Source: Sunxiuqinia dokdonensis | GTDB taxonomy: Bacteria; Bacteroidota; Bacteroidia; Bacteroidales; Prolixibacteraceae | Direction of reading: 5' to 3' | NCBI RefSeq assembly: GCF_001270965.1 | Contig: NZ_LGIA01000210.1 | Span: forward strand, 1-43,403 | Length of the DNA stretch: 43,403 bases | Shown: positions 1 through 8,683 of the stretch, piece after piece | Layout of the letters: the number at the start of each line of letters is the position of its first letter | How positions within the stretch are numbered: the first letter of the stretch is position 1 | Notes under the pieces: model-generated | Database searches by the model: none | Told to the model about the DNA's origin: nothing | The model's input: the letters and a program-made list of their open reading frames with translations, nothing else | Position numbers and translations under genes: made by a program

Positions 1-147
1 TTTTATTTGGAAGAACAACCCAGCAAAACCATTGCCGACGAGACCGGCTGGAGCGAAGCCAATGTGCGTGTAATTTTGCACCGGGGCCGCAAAAATATGC
101 TGGCGGCTGTGAATCAACTGATGCTAAAAGAGCTAAAAACGATCTGA
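1..147 (+). CDS. ECF RNA polymerase sigma factor, C-terminal end (partial)
   Basis: An open frame runs in from the window edge and ends in TGA at 145-147. The 48 visible residues contain SKTIADETGWSEANVRVIL followed by HRGRKNML, the helix-turn-helix of sigma-70 region 4 that binds the -35/-33 promoter element. The N-terminal regions lie outside the window, so the subfamily cannot be judged. The stop is one base before the next start codon, so the downstream membrane protein is almost certainly co-translated with it. Family assignment is by motif recognition. Confidence 0.8.
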   Translation, partial: FYLEEQPSKTIADETGWSEANVRVILHRGRKNMLAAVNQLMLKELKTI

Positions 148-148
148 A

Positions 149-493
149 ATGGATAAGAAAAATCAAGAAGAAAGACTGATCAAAAACTTGATGAAGCATT
201 CACTGACCAAAATGCCGTTTGAGGATTTTGAAGCGCGCATGATGGACAGAATCCACCAGGAAAAGCGTCAGCAGGAATCGGTAACCAACAACATCCGATT
301 TGCCTGGATGTTCTTTTTTGTCGGGCTTTTTCTGGGCTTAGGCATCACCAACATGACGGCCAACCTGAGCGTCCAGCTTTATGGCATTTCCCTGAAGCAA
401 GTCACCTTAATCATACAAATTGGCATTGCGCTGGTGTTGCTCTTTCAGTTTGAAAAACTACTCGACCTGTCCTTTCGCAAAAAAAAAACCTGA
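149..493 (+). CDS. small membrane protein co-transcribed with the ECF sigma factor
   Basis: 114 aa. A charged cytoplasmic N-terminus of about 48 residues carries the short motif PFEDFEARMMDRI. Two hydrophobic segments follow, roughly residues 50-72 and 84-101, and then a Lys/Arg-rich tail. It starts one base after the sigma-factor stop, which suggests translational coupling. By position it could be a membrane-anchored modulator of the sigma factor, but no zinc-binding anti-sigma motif (HxxxCxxC) is visible. Function is therefore unassigned and the regulatory role is inference from context only. Confidence 0.75.
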   Translation: MDKKNQEERLIKNLMKHSLTKMPFEDFEARMMDRIHQEKRQQESVTNNIRFAWMFFFVGLFLGLGITNMTANLSVQLYGISLKQVTLIIQIGIALVLLFQFEKLLDLSFRKKKT

Positions 494-533
494 ACCAAAC
501 CGTTTAAGTCACTTTAAAGGTTTGATTCAGGTT
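487..533. terminator. bidirectional intrinsic terminator between convergent genes
   Basis: Arms 487-501 and 519-533 are 15 bp each with one mismatch, and the inner sequence can extend the stem (TTTAA/TTAAA). The run of A at 481-488 becomes a U-tract for minus-strand transcripts, so it best fits termination of the lipocalin-like gene at 557-967. The left arm overlaps the stop codon of the plus-strand gene. Confidence 0.75.
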
Positions 534-556
534 CAGTCAGCATCAATTTCTTCCTG

Positions 557-967
557 CTAAAACACAGTCACCGGGGGCAGTTCTTCCTGCTTTTCAAAAC
601 GAATGGTGGCCACCAAAACTTCGTCATCGCCCCATTGCTGTGGCGGACAAGTCAGCTGCAATCCTTTTCCCCTCACCCGGGCATGGCGGATTTTATCCAG
701 CCCTTCCTCATTCGGAAACAACGAGCCTTCCACATGATGAACGATGTAATCTTTCTCGCGGTTGTACTCATAACTCCCAAAATACGAAATTCCTTTCAGC
801 TCCTTTTCGTCCTGATTTCGGGGCATATACTGAACCGAAAAATGGCCTGATGCCGAATAATGAATGTATCCAATGGCGTCTTCGCCAAATGGATAGACGA
901 TTTCGCCGTTTTCTTTTTCTGCCTCAAACGACAGGAGCTTATAAGTGCCTTCAATGATACTCTTCAT
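557..967 (-). CDS. lipocalin-like domain protein (Lipocalin_5 type)
   Basis: 136 aa with no signal peptide. The N-terminus IEGTYKLLSFEAEKENGEIV, the segment DAIGYIHYSASGHFSVQYM and the spacing of the beta strands match the cytosolic lipocalin-like domain often annotated as Lipocalin_5 (about 130-140 aa). The family is a small beta-barrel that may bind a hydrophobic ligand, and the ligand here is unknown. It is a single gene with its own terminator (487-533), convergent with the sigma operon. It ends in TAG, followed by only seven more sense codons before a TGA, so the TAG is probably the genuine end. Confidence 0.7.
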   Translation of the reverse strand: MKSIIEGTYKLLSFEAEKENGEIVYPFGEDAIGYIHYSASGHFSVQYMPRNQDEKELKGISYFGSYEYNREKDYIVHHVEGSLFPNEEGLDKIRHARVRGKGLQLTCPPQQWGDDEVLVATIRFEKQEELPPVTVF

Positions 968-1040
968 AGTTTAAATTTTTGAATACGAATATTACACTTT
1001 TAACCGCAAAATCCACCTCAAAAAAACATGTTTAAAAGAC

Positions 1041-1069
1041 AGGTTATTGGTGATTGGTGATTGGAATTT
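1041..1069. repeat. short heptanucleotide-like repeat
   Basis: The stretch reads as consecutive variants of TTGGTGA (GGTTATTGG, TGATTGG, TGATTGG, AATTTGG). It lies in the 120-bp gap between the lipocalin-like gene and the ZIP gene and resembles in style the longer repeat at 38107-38270. Function unknown. Confidence 0.6.
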
Positions 1070-1071
1070 GG

Positions 1072-1087
1072 TCCGCCAGCTGGCGGA
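1072..1087. repeat. perfect 16-bp palindrome TCCGCCAGCTGGCGGA
   Basis: The palindrome directly abuts the stop codon of the ZIP transporter gene (TAA, 1088-1090 on the minus strand). It can form a GC-rich stem in RNA but lacks a U-tract, so it is a poor intrinsic terminator by itself. A shorter related word (CCGCCAGCGG) occurs at about 37025, just after the UspA-like gene. It may be a dispersed intergenic palindrome. Confidence 0.7.
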
Positions 1088-1915
1088 TTATCCCAAGGCA
1101 ACATCCAGGGTCATCATCACCGCAAACCCAAGCATGGCTCCAATGGTGGCAATGTCGGTATTCTTTTGCAACTGCGATTCGGGAATCAGTTCCTCCACCA
1201 CAACATAGATCATGGCACCCGCGGCAAACGAAAGTGCATAAGGCAGAATCGGCTGCATCATCATCACCGCAGCAGCGCCAATTACCCCAGCAATCGGCTC
1301 TACAATTCCGGATGCTTGTCCATACAAAAAGCTCTTTCGCCGACTAAAACCTTCGCGACGCAGGGGAACTGAAACAGCGGCTCCTTCCGGAAAATTCTGA
1401 ATACCAATACCAATGGCCAAAGCCACAGCCCCGGCCAAAGTTGCTGCCGGAACGCCGTCAATTGGGGCACTGGCAGCCACCGCGCCAAAGGCCACACCCA
1501 CTGCGAGCCCTTCGGGAATGTTGTGCAAGGTAATGGCCATCACCAGCAACACACTGCGCCGCCAGGTGGTTGGAACCCCCTCCGCTTCGCTGGTCGGAAA
1601 CCCAAGGTGAAGGTGAGGCAACAACTGGTCGGCCAGCCACAAGAAGGCGCCGCCTCCCAAAAAACCGATGACAGCGGGAATCCAGGGATGATCGCTGGTT
1701 TGCCGGGCCATTTCGATCGCGGGGTTCAGTAGCGACCAAAAGCTGGCGGCAATCATGACCCCGGCTGCAAAACCAAGCATGCCATCCAGCACCTTTCGGT
1801 TGATGCGCTTAAAAAAGAAAACCATGGAAGCCCCGAGCGCTGTCACGCCCCAGGTAAATAAGGTTGCCAATAGTGCCTGGATAACAGGCCCTTGATCAAT
1901 AAACCAAGAAATCAT
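1088..1915 (-). CDS. ZIP family metal transporter (ZupT/GufA-like)
   Basis: 275 aa inner-membrane protein that probably imports zinc or another divalent metal. The signature metal-site helices are present: [10 protein letters not shown] (H131, E135) in TM4 and NFPEGAAVS (N174, E178) in TM5. About eight hydrophobic segments are seen, with a His-containing loop (LPHLHLGF) between TM3 and TM4. An upstream in-frame extension to 1969 would add 18 mostly basic residues, so the ATG at 1915 (MISWFIDQ) is preferred because it places TM1 at the N-terminus as in the family. It is monocistronic, with 172 bp to the response regulator gene. Metal preference cannot be read from sequence. Confidence 0.88.
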   Translation of the reverse strand: MISWFIDQGPVIQALLATLFTWGVTALGASMVFFFKRINRKVLDGMLGFAAGVMIAASFWSLLNPAIEMARQTSDHPWIPAVIGFLGGGAFLWLADQLLPHLHLGFPTSEAEGVPTTWRRSVLLVMAITLHNIPEGLAVGVAFGAVAASAPIDGVPAATLAGAVALAIGIGIQNFPEGAAVSVPLRREGFSRRKSFLYGQASGIVEPIAGVIGAAAVMMMQPILPYALSFAAGAMIYVVVEELIPESQLQKNTDIATIGAMLGFAVMMTLDVALG

Positions 1916-2087
1916 AATCGAATTCTGTTTTCGTTTGAAGTTTCGTTTTTTGTCCCGTTGAAAATACAAAAAATAACCGATCGCACAGGCGAGTTGTTCA
2001 ACGGTTTTGCTTCATCCTGCGACTTTCGCTTCAAATGGCTCAAATCGTAACAAACAAGTCCATGGAAATCGATCGTAAATCAGTTCC

Positions 2088-2852
2088 CTAAAGTTCCAGC
2101 AATGCTTTTATCTTATCATCATAATTGCGGCCACTCACCAACTTTGTCTTTTCGACATCATCCAAACGAACGACATACCGGCACCCCGAATGCTTGTCTA
2201 TTTCATGAATCAAAGACGAGTTGACCATTAGACTGCGGTGTATGCGTATGAAGTTTTCAGGTAGTTTGTCTTCCAGAAATTTCAAGCTGTGATCAATAAG
2301 ATACCTTTTACCATCTTTCATCACAATCGAAACATACTTATCCTCAGAAATAAAATAGCTAACATCGGTTATCCGTATGAGCAACATCCGGTCACCAATT
2401 TTCACAGGAATACTGGTCACCGATTTTCGCTTTTCAGGCGAAGAGTAGCTCGACAAAAGTCTCAACACCTGTTCTTTATTCCAGTCCTCCTTCAAATACC
2501 GGAGCTTTTCAATGGATCTTTTAACCCGCTCTTCTTTTACCGGTTTCACAAGATAATCGATGGCTGCCGTATCGAAGGCCTCCAAGGCATAATCGTCATA
2601 AGCTGTACAGAAGATCACGGCGGGAAAATGGCTCATTTTCTGAAGCACTTCAAAACCGTTCAGTCCCGGCATTTGAATATCCAGAAAAATCAGGTCTGGC
2701 TTCAATTGGTCAATCAAGCTCACGGCCTCCAAACCATTGGTGGCCTCACCGACAATTTCAACTTCAGGAATATCACCTAATATTTGTTGCATTCGCTGCC
2801 TGGCAGGGCCTTCATCGTCAATAATAATCGTTCGGTAGTGATTGCTTAACAT
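2088..2852 (-). CDS. LytTR-family response regulator
   Basis: 254 aa. The receiver domain (about 6-125) carries the acidic pair D12/D13, the phospho-acceptor D58 in LIFLDIQMPG, the conserved Thr in CTAYDDYA and the Lys in YLVKPVKEE. The LytTR DNA-binding domain occupies about 150-250 (KIGDRMLLI, FIRIHRSLMVNSSLI, KLVSGRNYDDKI). The gene lies 11 bp downstream of the LytS-type histidine kinase on the same strand, so the two form a cognate pair. No target site was identified. It ends in TAG. Confidence 0.92.
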   Translation of the reverse strand: MLSNHYRTIIIDDEGPARQRMQQILGDIPEVEIVGEATNGLEAVSLIDQLKPDLIFLDIQMPGLNGFEVLQKMSHFPAVIFCTAYDDYALEAFDTAAIDYLVKPVKEERVKRSIEKLRYLKEDWNKEQVLRLLSSYSSPEKRKSVTSIPVKIGDRMLLIRITDVSYFISEDKYVSIVMKDGKRYLIDHSLKFLEDKLPENFIRIHRSLMVNSSLIHEIDKHSGCRYVVRLDDVEKTKLVSGRNYDDKIKALLEL

Positions 2853-2863
2853 GCTGTTTTTTG

Positions 2864-4435
2864 TTACGAAAAAGGTAAAACAATAAGAATGTATTTCTCA
2901 GGCTCATTTTCCCACTTCAACCAAGCCTTGTTTTGGTAGATCAAATTTAGCTTCTCCTGAATACTTTGCAAACCATAGCCAGCGATAGGCTCACTAGGAA
3001 AACCAGGGCCGTTATCAAAAACCATGATCTTCAGTTGCTTGTTGTGCCGCTCAACCACAACTCGAATTTGCCCGTTGCTGGTCAGTTTTGAAAGGCCATG
3101 TTTCACCGCATTCTCAACAAGCGGTTGAATCAAAAACTGTGGAATCAGGACCTCTTCAAGTTCCCTTGAAATCTGTATTTCATAGTTGAGTCGATCTCCG
3201 AAGCGCACTTTCTCAATGGTCAGGTAGGTTTCAATCGATTCAATTTCCTCCTTTAAGCTCACCGTCTGCTTTTGCTCCTTATTGAGCGAATACTTAAAGA
3301 AATCGGACAAAGCCAGAGCCATTTGCTCGGTCTTTCGGCCATCGATCCTGGCCAGACTAGCTATCGAATTCAACGAATTGTACAAGAAGTGAGGATTGAT
3401 TTTAGACTGCAACGACTGCAGCTCAGCTTGTTTATGTAACTCGCTTAATTGCGCCAGTTGCACATCTTTCTCACACAACAGATTGCGCGACTGCATGCTC
3501 ATGTATATGTAAAACGTCCGGGCTACAGCAATAAGCGAACAAAACAAAACGGTTGTGACTGTAACACCAAAAATAACCTCCTTACCACCATTTGACGGCA
3601 TAATCACGGTTAAACCCATTGGCAGTAACGCAGGAATAAACGTCGTGGTCAAAAAGGGAATTAGCGTATTCAGCAATAAATTGTCTTTCCGGTTTTGAAG
3701 AATGCCAAATTCGACCAGGTAGATAAGAATAATGCTGATGACACCCAAAGCAGCTTGGCCTAACGTATTGGCAAGAACAATGAAATATTCAAATTTGACA
3801 TTCAAAAAATACACATTGATCGACGTTGAAACAGCGACTTGTATCAAATAAGCGAGAAAAACCAACATGCTCTGCCCGAGAAACTTACCAAAATCATAAT
3901 GATGATTTTTGATCACTCCGGCCTGCACAATCAGAATCAAATAAATAATCGCAATCAACATCCCAATTAATTGAGCACCGGAACTCACATAAAACCGGTT
4001 TCTCGGTGTGACGCTCTTGAATGAAACCGGAGGTTCTGCCTTTACGCCTCGCGAGCGATCGTCAAAAACTTTGGAATATAAAGCCTTTATTATTTTTCTA
4101 TCAATAGCGTGAAAGGTGATATCCTCCGGTTTTTTTTCGTCAAAAACTGCTCCAGCTATTCGATTGCGCGGATAGCTGGAATATCCATCGTTTTTAGAAC
4201 AATCAACTATTGCGCGTACCAAATAATAATAAAGAATCTTTTTTCTTTCCGGAAGCGATGTATTATTGGGAATATTTAGGATAACACGACTTTCTACAAT
4301 TTCTCTCGAATTATTACGAGCTTCAATCTGGTTTTCTTTTTCTTTGTTTGTTGGGCTGTTAATTTCAAGAACCAGATTGGCTGTCCCGACTTCTATCACG
4401 TAAACATCCCACGCATCAATGAGGGAGTCGAGCAT
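2864..4435 (-). CDS. LytS-type sensor histidine kinase, main part (N-terminus cut off by an in-frame TAG)
   Basis: 523 aa from the first ATG after the TAG. The N-terminal 140 residues look extracytoplasmic (soluble, with VGTANLVLEI, reminiscent of DUF2927-type domains, a weak match). About five membrane segments follow between residues 150 and 312, then a coiled linker. The His_kinase motif INPHFLYNSLNSIA has H349, and the HATPase_c domain shows LIQPLVENAVKHGL and DNGPGFP. Without the upstream fragment the sensor half would start on the wrong side of the membrane with no signal peptide, because the first 140 residues lack one. This argues that the gene was originally continuous with 4442-4657, which lies in the same frame. 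The kinase would phosphorylate the LytTR regulator 11 bp downstream. Confidence 0.85.
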   Translation of the reverse strand: MLDSLIDAWDVYVIEVGTANLVLEINSPTNKEKENQIEARNNSREIVESRVILNIPNNTSLPERKKILYYYLVRAIVDCSKNDGYSSYPRNRIAGAVFDEKKPEDITFHAIDRKIIKALYSKVFDDRSRGVKAEPPVSFKSVTPRNRFYVSSGAQLIGMLIAIIYLILIVQAGVIKNHHYDFGKFLGQSMLVFLAYLIQVAVSTSINVYFLNVKFEYFIVLANTLGQAALGVISIILIYLVEFGILQNRKDNLLLNTLIPFLTTTFIPALLPMGLTVIMPSNGGKEVIFGVTVTTVLFCSLIAVARTFYIYMSMQSRNLLCEKDVQLAQLSELHKQAELQSLQSKINPHFLYNSLNSIASLARIDGRKTEQMALALSDFFKYSLNKEQKQTVSLKEEIESIETYLTIEKVRFGDRLNYEIQISRELEEVLIPQFLIQPLVENAVKHGLSKLTSNGQIRVVVERHNKQLKIMVFDNGPGFPSEPIAGYGLQSIQEKLNLIYQNKAWLKWENEPEKYILIVLPFS

Positions 4436-4441
4436 GCTGGC

Positions 4442-4657
4442 CTATTCCTTAACAATATTTTGGTCGTCAGGAGTTGGATTGCCATCTAAACGAATCAAAA
4501 TGTTTGAATAATAGCGAATCGGAACAGAATCGATTAGGAATTTGGTGTTGATTTGGTCCCAAACGTCAGGCTCAAACTTAAGGCTCAAGTCAGATCCCGC
4601 CCGGGTTAGAAACCCAAAGAGAAAAACGAGTAAGCTTAACAAAACGTATTTTTTCAT
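4442..4657 (-). pseudogene. signal-peptide fragment of the histidine kinase, ended by in-frame TAG
   Basis: 71 codons starting MKKYVLLSLLVFLFGF (Sec signal peptide), then a soluble segment ending DDQNIVKE and TAG (4442-4444). The next two codons (GCC AGC) and the kinase ATG at 4435 are in the same reading frame. Reading through gives VKE-x-ASMLDSLIDAWD, a natural helix continuing into the kinase's extracytoplasmic domain (597 codons in total). A one-base change (AAG, CAG or GAG to TAG) would explain it. Alternatives are a sequencing error, stop readthrough, or re-initiation at the ATG 7 bases after the stop. Confidence 0.7.
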
Positions 4658-4749
4658 GGATACTAGTTTAAAGGTTTAGGCAAAGAACCTTTAAAAAAGA
4701 TGAATTTAAAAGAATATTCTGACAAGCTGCAAAATCAGCCGGATAAAAT

Positions 4750-4783
4750 GCAAAAAAGCCCCACCTTCGCAGATGGAGCTTCT
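4750..4783 (-). terminator. intrinsic terminator of the ilv operon
   Basis: On the minus strand, downstream of ilvC, the arms AAGCTCCA and TGGGGCTT (8 bp with one G-U pair; 4756-4763 and 4774-4781) enclose a 10-base loop and are followed by a run of six T. It separates the ilv operon from the two-component genes. Confidence 0.8.
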
Positions 4784-4834
4784 TGATATTTTCGGTTCCC
4801 CTGCTTCAAAATTCGCCGGGGAATAGTCAATCAA

Positions 4835-6310
4835 TTAGTAAATCGCCTTCATGGCAGCCATGGCTGCACGCAGCTCTTCGCCGATGATTTCCACATCGTG
4901 GTAGCGAATCTGTGCATTCACTTCAATCAGCCGCTTGTTGTCGACATGGTTATCGAAACCTTCACCATAAGTTTCGCCAATCACGTCGAGTTCAATTTTC
5001 TTCATGAAATCACCCAGCAACGGCTTGCAGGCATGATCGAACAAGTAGCAACCATATTCGGCGGTATCGGAAATTACCCGGTTCATCTCGAACAGTTTTT
5101 TACGCGCAATGGTATTGGCAATCAGCGGGGTTTCGTGCAACGACTCATAATATGCCGACTCTTCTTTGATTCCGGCTTCGGTCATGGTTTCAAAAGCCAG
5201 CTCAACACCCGATTTCACAAAAGCCACCAGCAATACGCCATTGTCAAAGTATTCCTGCTCGCTGATTTCTTCGTCGGTTGCCGGTGTTTTTTCGAAAGCC
5301 GTTTCACCCGTTGCCGCGCGCCAGGTCAGCAGGTTTTTGTCGTCATTGGCCCAGTCTTCCATCATGGTTTTGGAGAATTCGCCCGACATGATGTCGTCCA
5401 TGTGCTTTTGAAACAGCGGACGCATAATGTCTTTCAATTCTTCAGCCAATTCGAAGGCTTTAATTTTGGCCGGATTCGACAAGCGATCCATCATATTCGT
5501 GATTCCACCGTGTTTCAAGGCTTCGGTAATCACTTCCCATCCATATTGAATCAATTTCGAAGCATAACCCGGCTCAATGCCTTTTTCAATCATTTTATTG
5601 AACGACAAAATCGAACCGGTTTGCAACAAGCCACACAAGATGGTTTGCTCACCCATCAAATCCGATTTCACTTCGGCCACAAACGACGAACGCAAAACGC
5701 CAGCTTTGTGCCCACCCGTAGCTACGGCGTAGGCTTTGGCAATTTCAAATCCATCGCCATTCGGATCATTTTCCGGGTGAACAGCGATCAGGGTTGGCAC
5801 CCCAAAACCACGCTTGTATTCTTCGCGCACTTCAGAGCCCGGTGATTTTGGCGCCACCATAATCACGGTAATGTCTTTCCGGATTTGCATGCCTTCTTCC
5901 ACAATGTTGAACCCGTGCGAATAGGAAAGCGTGGCCCCTTTTTTCATCAGGGGCATCACGGCTTCAATCACACTGGAGTGCTGCTTGTCAGGTGTCAGGT
6001 TGATCACCAAGTCGGCCGTTGGCAACATTTCTTCGTAAGTTCCTACTTTGAAGTTGTTGTCTGCCGCATTTTTATACGACTGGCGCTTTTCCTTGATGGC
6101 TGCTTCGCGCAGGGTGTACGATACATCCAATCCCGAGTCGCGCATGTTGAGCCCTTGATTTAGGCCCTGGGCCCCGCATCCAACGATCACCACCTTTTTG
6201 CCTTCCAGCTTTTTTACGCCGTCTGCAAATTCTGACTGATCCATAAACTCGCAGGTTCCCAATTGTTCCAATTGCAGACGCAACGGAAGTGTGTTAAAAT
6301 AATTTGCCAT
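4835..6310 (-). CDS. ilvC: ketol-acid reductoisomerase, class II (long form)
   Basis: 491 aa, the same length as the enterobacterial long-form enzyme and closely similar at the start ([18 protein letters not shown]). It converts 2-acetolactate and 2-aceto-2-hydroxybutyrate to the dihydroxy acids using NADPH and Mg2+, the second common step of valine and isoleucine synthesis. The Rossmann motif [12 protein letters not shown] is near residue 44, and [13 protein letters not shown] supplies the cofactor-specificity loop. Two tandem C-terminal knotted domains follow, as expected for class II. It is the last gene of ilvDBNC, 90 bp after ilvN, with a terminator just downstream. Confidence 0.98.
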   Translation of the reverse strand: MANYFNTLPLRLQLEQLGTCEFMDQSEFADGVKKLEGKKVVIVGCGAQGLNQGLNMRDSGLDVSYTLREAAIKEKRQSYKNAADNNFKVGTYEEMLPTADLVINLTPDKQHSSVIEAVMPLMKKGATLSYSHGFNIVEEGMQIRKDITVIMVAPKSPGSEVREEYKRGFGVPTLIAVHPENDPNGDGFEIAKAYAVATGGHKAGVLRSSFVAEVKSDLMGEQTILCGLLQTGSILSFNKMIEKGIEPGYASKLIQYGWEVITEALKHGGITNMMDRLSNPAKIKAFELAEELKDIMRPLFQKHMDDIMSGEFSKTMMEDWANDDKNLLTWRAATGETAFEKTPATDEEISEQEYFDNGVLLVAFVKSGVELAFETMTEAGIKEESAYYESLHETPLIANTIARKKLFEMNRVISDTAEYGCYLFDHACKPLLGDFMKKIELDVIGETYGEGFDNHVDNKRLIEVNAQIRYHDVEIIGEELRAAMAAMKAIY

Positions 6311-6400
6311 TTGCTTTATACTTTTTTAGATAATTTTTCAATGTAAAATACAAGTCATCATACTGTAATTGGATGAATCCGGTTACGCTCCATCCGTATA

Positions 6401-6943
6401 TTAGTCAATCTGGTTCAGCAAGTTGTCGCGTTCCATTAGGAACTCCGACAAACGCTCGATCGGGTCGCGGGTAATGGCCACACGCCCCGAGCGAATAAAC
6501 TGCAGCACGCCAAACTGGTTTAAGGCCTCAAACAACTCCTGTGTTTCTTCCTTGTGTCCGGTTTTTTCGATCACGGTGTATTCGCGGGTAATTTCCAGAA
6601 TACGGGCACCGGCTTTGCGAACCAGACGTTCAACCTGGTCGCTGTCGTACAAGGTATCGGTTTGAACCTTGTACAGTGCAATTTCCTGAAAAACCATCTC
6701 ATCGTTGGTGTGGTAAAAGGCTTTGAGGACTTCGACCACTTTTTCCAGTTGCCCCACCACTTTTTTCACGCGGTCTTCTTCTTCTCTGACCACGATGGTG
6801 AATTTTGAAATCCCCTTGATGGCCGATTCAGAAACCGTTAAACTTTCAATGTTCATTTTACGCCTGGTAAAATTGATCGTAATCCGGTTGAGCAAACCGA
6901 TGTGGTTTTCCGAATATATGGTAATGATAAATTCCTGTCTCAT
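6401..6943 (-). CDS. ilvN: acetolactate synthase small (regulatory) subunit
   Basis: 180 aa. The N-terminal ACT domain (about 4-80; ITIYSENHIGLLNRITINFTRRKMNIESL) binds the feedback inhibitor valine in this family. A C-terminal regulatory domain (about 85-160) follows, with EYTVIEKTGHKEETQELFEAL and GVLQFIRSGRVAI. It activates and confers feedback control on IlvB. It begins 18 bp after ilvB. The length fits the long (ilvH-like) version of about 160-180 aa, so ilvH would be an equally fair symbol. Confidence 0.95.
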   Translation of the reverse strand: MRQEFIITIYSENHIGLLNRITINFTRRKMNIESLTVSESAIKGISKFTIVVREEEDRVKKVVGQLEKVVEVLKAFYHTNDEMVFQEIALYKVQTDTLYDSDQVERLVRKAGARILEITREYTVIEKTGHKEETQELFEALNQFGVLQFIRSGRVAITRDPIERLSEFLMERDNLLNQID

Positions 6944-6961
6944 TGTGTCAATTTTTAAAGA

Positions 6962-8659
6962 TTAAGCTTCAAGAATAATGTCTGAAACTGATGCTCCTGA
7001 CGGAACCATGGGGAACACGTTGTCTTCCTTCTCGACAACAACCTCCAGCAAATATGGGCCGTCGTGATCAAGCATCCTTTGAATGCCGTCTTCCAATTCT
7101 TCGCGTTTAGTTACTTGGTGCCCTTCCATTCCGAAACCTTTTCCAATCATAATGAAGTCCGGGTTTTGCAGTTCGGTAAATGAATAGCGTTTTTCAAAGA
7201 ACAGCTGTTGCCACTGACGCACCATTCCGAGGAAATTGTTATTCAGGAGAATGATTTTTACCGGCAGTTTGTTTTGTACGATGGTGCCCAGCTCCTGCAA
7301 GGTCATTTGGAAACCACCATCGCCCACAAAGCAGCAAACGGTACGGTCTTTAGCGCCCAGCTGCGCTCCCATGGCCGCCGGAATGGCGTAGCCCATGGTT
7401 CCGAGTCCGCCGGACGTGACGTTACTCTTGGATTGGGTAAACTTGAAGTAGCGCGAGGCGATCATTTGTTGTTGGCCCACATCGGTGACCAACACCGCAT
7501 TGTGCTTGGTTTTTTCTGAAGTGATACGAACAGCCTCACCCATGGTCAGTCCAACTTTATCGGGGCGAATGTCTTTATCAATCACTTTCTCACGTTCAAT
7601 TTGATCGCAGTCCCGGAACTCCTGAATCCACGCGTCGTGGTTGTTTTCCTTCACGTTGTCGATCAGCATGGCCAGCGATTTTTTGGCATTCCCCAGAACG
7701 GCCACATCGGTTTTGATAATCTTATCAATCTCTGCCGGATCCACTTCGAGATGAATAATCTTGGCATTTTTGGCGTATTCGCTCACCTTTCCGGTCACCC
7801 GGTCATCGAAGCGCATGCCGACGGCGATAATCAAATCGGCCTCGTTCGTTTTAATGTTGGGCCCGTAATTTCCGTGCATCCCCAACATGCCCACATTCAG
7901 CGGATGATCGGTTGGCATGGCCGATAAACCAAGCAAAGTCCAGGCTGCCGGAATCCCGGTTTTCTCCACAAAAGCTTTCAGCTCCGCTTCGGCTTGGGCA
8001 ATGATGACGCCTTGGCCGAAAAGCAACAATGGTTTTTTCGCCTGATCAATCAGCCAGGCAGCAGCCTTCACCTTAAATGGATCAACCTGATGCTCGGGAA
8101 TATAGGAACGGATTTTCTTACACTTTTTATAGCTGAAATCAATTTCCTGGAACTGGGCATCTTTGGCAATATCGAGCAGCACAGGCCCCGGACGACCCGA
8201 TTGCGCAATGTAAAATGCTTTGGCAATGGCATCAGGAATTTCATCGGCGTTGGTAATCTGATAATTCCATTTGGTGATGGGCATCGAAATACCCACCACA
8301 TCCGACTCTTGAAAAGCATCGGTACCGAGCAGCGGCGAAGCCACTTGTCCGGTAATGCAAACCAAGGGAATCGAGTCAATCATTGCATCGGCGATTCCGG
8401 TAATCAGGTTGGTGGCACCTGGCCCCGAGGTGGCAAAACACACGCCAGCCTTGCCAGTCACTTTGGCATAACCTTCGGCGGCATGCACGGCACCTTGCTC
8501 GTGGCGGGTCAAAATGTGAGACACTTGTTTGTCGTAATCGTAAAGGGCATCGTAAATGGGCATGATCGCCCCGCCCGGATATCCAAAAATGGTATCAACG
8601 CCTTCTTCCAACAAGGAAAGAATAACGGCTTTTGAACCTGTAATACGCTTTATTGCCAT
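6962..8659 (-). CDS. ilvB: acetolactate synthase large (catalytic) subunit
   Basis: 565 aa ThDP- and FAD-dependent enzyme that condenses pyruvate with pyruvate or 2-oxobutyrate. The catalytic Glu lies in LTRHEQGAVHAAEGYA, the central domain begins around residue 190, and the ThDP/Mg motif is GDGGFQMTLQELGTI...NNNFLGMVRQWQ. It follows ilvD by 24 bp and precedes ilvN by 18 bp. The ilvD TAG and the ilvB ATG happen to be in the same frame, but IlvD ends there at its normal length, so this is ordinary operon spacing rather than a fusion. Confidence 0.97.
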   Translation of the reverse strand: MAIKRITGSKAVILSLLEEGVDTIFGYPGGAIMPIYDALYDYDKQVSHILTRHEQGAVHAAEGYAKVTGKAGVCFATSGPGATNLITGIADAMIDSIPLVCITGQVASPLLGTDAFQESDVVGISMPITKWNYQITNADEIPDAIAKAFYIAQSGRPGPVLLDIAKDAQFQEIDFSYKKCKKIRSYIPEHQVDPFKVKAAAWLIDQAKKPLLLFGQGVIIAQAEAELKAFVEKTGIPAAWTLLGLSAMPTDHPLNVGMLGMHGNYGPNIKTNEADLIIAVGMRFDDRVTGKVSEYAKNAKIIHLEVDPAEIDKIIKTDVAVLGNAKKSLAMLIDNVKENNHDAWIQEFRDCDQIEREKVIDKDIRPDKVGLTMGEAVRITSEKTKHNAVLVTDVGQQQMIASRYFKFTQSKSNVTSGGLGTMGYAIPAAMGAQLGAKDRTVCCFVGDGGFQMTLQELGTIVQNKLPVKIILLNNNFLGMVRQWQQLFFEKRYSFTELQNPDFIMIGKGFGMEGHQVTKREELEDGIQRMLDHDGPYLLEVVVEKEDNVFPMVPSGASVSDIILEA

Positions 8660-8683
8660 AATATATGAGTTTTTAATTTGTTG

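Noticed and set aside
4898-5845. Long open frame antisense to ilvC
   Set aside because: Shadow of the codon bias of ilvC; its translation is Phe/His-rich with no domain.
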